A stretch of DNA of 6,047 bases from Patescibacteria group bacterium (GTDB taxonomy: Bacteria > Patescibacteriota > Minisyncoccia > Sungbacterales > GWA2-42-14): contig JAGXAD010000046.1 in the NCBI GenBank assembly GCA_018971745.1, positions 1 through 6,047 on the forward strand. The letters are read 5' to 3'. The translations under genes and the position numbers were made by a program. Every line of letters starts with the position of its first letter. The stretch's first letter is position 1. Below are positions 4,737-6,047 of the stretch, one piece after another. Under the pieces are notes generated by a model, which was not told where the DNA came from, made no database searches, and was given only the letters and a program-made list of their open reading frames with translations.

Positions 4737-5892
4737 TCATTTGCAGTTTGATTGCGTTTGCGTGTTTCAAAATGTCCGATTCAAAAATAATGTTTTTTTT
4801 GTTTTTGTGCCGTTCCTCCGCAAGACGAATCAACTCTTGCAACAATTCGTCAAGCAAAACTCCGCTTGCTTTCCATAAATGGTGATACAGGGTTCCGGGC
4901 ATGGTGTTAATTTCATTTACATATATTTTTTTTGCTTCGGTATCGAACAGAAAATCAACCCGTGCCGTGCCGAAACATCCGAACGCGCGAAACACTTTTA
5001 TCGCCAAATTTTGAATTTCTTTTGTAGTTGTTTCATTAAGCCGCGCCGGAATGATAATTGTTTTTTCGTTGTTGCCAAGCTGCGCTCCGCCGCCTTCCAG
5101 ATATTTTGCCTCGTACGAAAACAAATCTCCCCGGAATGCCGATTCCTGCAATAAAGACGGACGCGGATTCCTGCCGCCCAGAAGCGCGCAGGTTACATCC
5201 ATGCAGTGCTCCACGGCTTCCTCAATAATTATTTTCTCGTCATAGTGCAGTGCCACCTCAACGGCAAACTCAAAATCCTGCTCGGTTTTTACTTTTTGGA
5301 TGCCGATGGACGAGCCAAGCCGGCACGGCTTTACGAAAAGCGGCATACGGAGATTTTCTTTTGTTTCGCGCAATAACTCATTTTTGCGCTTCAGCCAATC
5401 GCTTGCGCCGAAAACAATAAATTTTGTTGTAGGAATATCAAGCGCCCGATACATCATTTTGGTAAGCGCTTTATCCATTGCAAGCGCGGATGACGCGGTA
5501 TCGCACCCGACATACGGAACATTCAGCATTTCAAACAACCCTTGAATGGTGCCGTCTTCGCCGTTTTGTCCGTGCAGAGCCGGAAACGCAGCATCAATGA
5601 TTATAGTTTTTCCGGTCAGCCCTTTTTTCTTCAATGTCAGTTTGTTCTGCGGCCCTACAATATCAACATAAAACTCGCCAAAACTTTTTGGCATTGTTTT
5701 ATGCCTGCCTTCGGTGAAAAATTTAAGCTCACCAAGCGCCTCATCAACAAACCATTTCCCCTGATTATCAATATAGATGGGCACGACCGCAAACCCAAGT
5801 TTTTTCAAACCGGCAATAACAAACTCGCCCGTAATGATGGACACGTCATGCTCCGGGCTTTTCCCTCCAAAAAACACTCCGATGGTTTTCAT
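4729..5892 (-). CDS. ddl: D-alanine--D-alanine ligase
   Basis: This 387-aa cytoplasmic ATP-grasp enzyme joins two D-alanines for the end of the peptidoglycan stem peptide. Motifs in order: FFGGKSPEHDVS (7-18, N-terminal D-Ala site with Glu14), PALHGQNGEDGTIQG (104-118), GCDTASSALAMDK (129-141), FVKPCRLGSSIGI (186-198, ATP-binding lysine and Ser-Ser-Ile loop), YEAKY (260-264, omega loop), TARVDF (309-314) and YVNEINTMPG (324-333, metal ligands). The YEAKY tyrosine matches Tyr216 of E. coli DdlB, so a D-Ala-D-Ala rather than D-Ala-D-Lac product is expected. The segment after NTMPG (TLYHHLWKASG) is about four residues shorter than the common FTxxSMYPxLWxxSG form. A charged tail of about 30 residues extends the C-terminus. 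The gene follows murF by 4 bp on the same strand, without a clear Shine-Dalgarno site, so it is probably cotranscribed. Its 3' end is embedded in the shared terminator. Confidence 0.95.
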   Translation of the reverse strand: MKTIGVFFGGKSPEHDVSIITGEFVIAGLKKLGFAVVPIYIDNQGKWFVDEALGELKFFTEGRHKTMPKSFGEFYVDIVGPQNKLTLKKKGLTGKTIIIDAAFPALHGQNGEDGTIQGLFEMLNVPYVGCDTASSALAMDKALTKMMYRALDIPTTKFIVFGASDWLKRKNELLRETKENLRMPLFVKPCRLGSSIGIQKVKTEQDFEFAVEVALHYDEKIIIEEAVEHCMDVTCALLGGRNPRPSLLQESAFRGDLFSYEAKYLEGGGAQLGNNEKTIIIPARLNETTTKEIQNLAIKVFRAFGCFGTARVDFLFDTEAKKIYVNEINTMPGTLYHHLWKASGVLLDELLQELIRLAEERHKNKKNIIFESDILKHANAIKLQMKK

Positions 5893-5896
5893 AATT

Positions 5897-6047
5897 TCAA
5901 AAATAATTATCCGGCCAGTCGTTTTGAAACATCACGACATCGCCCGGCTTAATGATGTTCGGCAACGCGTTATGCGCCTCGGGCGCGGAATTAAACCACA
6001 CAATATTATTTTTTGAAAAACCGTTCTGTTCAAGCGCCTCGGCAATA
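5897..6047 (-). CDS. murF: UDP-N-acetylmuramoyl-tripeptide--D-alanyl-D-alanine ligase (MurF), C-terminal fragment
   Basis: Only the last 49 residues are in the window; the frame is open to the right edge and stops at TGA 5899-5897. The end of the protein reads IIKPGDVVMFQNDWPDNYF, which matches the terminal strand of Mur ligases (KPGDVVLxKxS in the family) and especially the KPGDVVLxENDxPDNY ending of many MurF proteins. The preceding segment (IAEALEQNGF, then NIVWFNSAPEA) fits the last Rossmann-like domain, including the Ser-x-x-Glu-Ala pattern. MurF adds the D-Ala-D-Ala made by Ddl to UDP-MurNAc-tripeptide in the cytoplasm. The ddl gene starts 4 bp downstream on the same strand, which strongly supports both calls. 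The fragment is short, so another Mur ligase cannot be wholly excluded from it alone. Confidence 0.78.
   Translation of the reverse strand, partial: IAEALEQNGFSKNNIVWFNSAPEAHNALPNIIKPGDVVMFQNDWPDNYF

Noticed and set aside
1..6047. CRISPR array, tRNA, rRNA, insertion sequence or attachment site
   Set aside because: No regularly spaced direct repeats, cloverleaf-like stretches, transposase motifs or terminal inverted repeats were noticed on reading either strand.

Overview
The window looks like a chromosomal segment from an uncultured bacterium, most plausibly a Patescibacteria/CPR (Parcubacteria-like) lineage. This rests on moderate-to-low GC, genes without clear Shine-Dalgarno sites, TATAAT boxes almost touching start codons, and the style of the MurF, Ddl and C39-TPR proteins. 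The taxonomic call is an inference.

Layout. (1) Positions 2-202, minus strand: the N-terminus of a GT4-type glycosyltransferase, cut by the window edge. (2) 203-272: a short divergent promoter region with a TATAAT box on each strand. (3) 273-1415, plus strand: a membrane-anchored C39-like cysteine peptidase domain joined to TPR repeats. (4) 1416-1537: an intergenic region with a good sigma70-type promoter. (5) 1538-4709, plus strand: a self-contained two-gene restriction-modification cassette. Its first gene fuses an HsdR-N-type PD-(D/E)XK nuclease domain to an HsdM-type N6-adenine methyltransferase, and its second encodes a two-TRD specificity subunit (HsdS). (6) 4708-4736: a hairpin terminator shared by the convergent hsdS and ddl genes. 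(7) 4729-5892, minus strand: D-alanine--D-alanine ligase. (8) 5897-6047, minus strand: the C-terminal end of MurF, 4 bp upstream of ddl. The last two make a peptidoglycan-precursor operon (murF-ddl): Ddl makes D-Ala-D-Ala and MurF attaches it to the UDP-MurNAc-tripeptide.

The most interesting signal is an uninterrupted run of nine G residues (4021-4029) in hsdS, exactly in the linker between its two target-recognition halves. In the sequenced state the gene is open across both halves. A one-base gain gives a 256-aa product that stops just after the first half, and a one-base loss gives a 313-aa product. This is the expected architecture of a phase-variable specificity switch, comparable to the poly-G tract in hsdS of the gonococcal NgoAV system. 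Here it sits in a BcgI-like system whose nuclease and methylase share one polypeptide. The second TRD is also markedly more AT-rich than its surroundings, which suggests TRD exchange.
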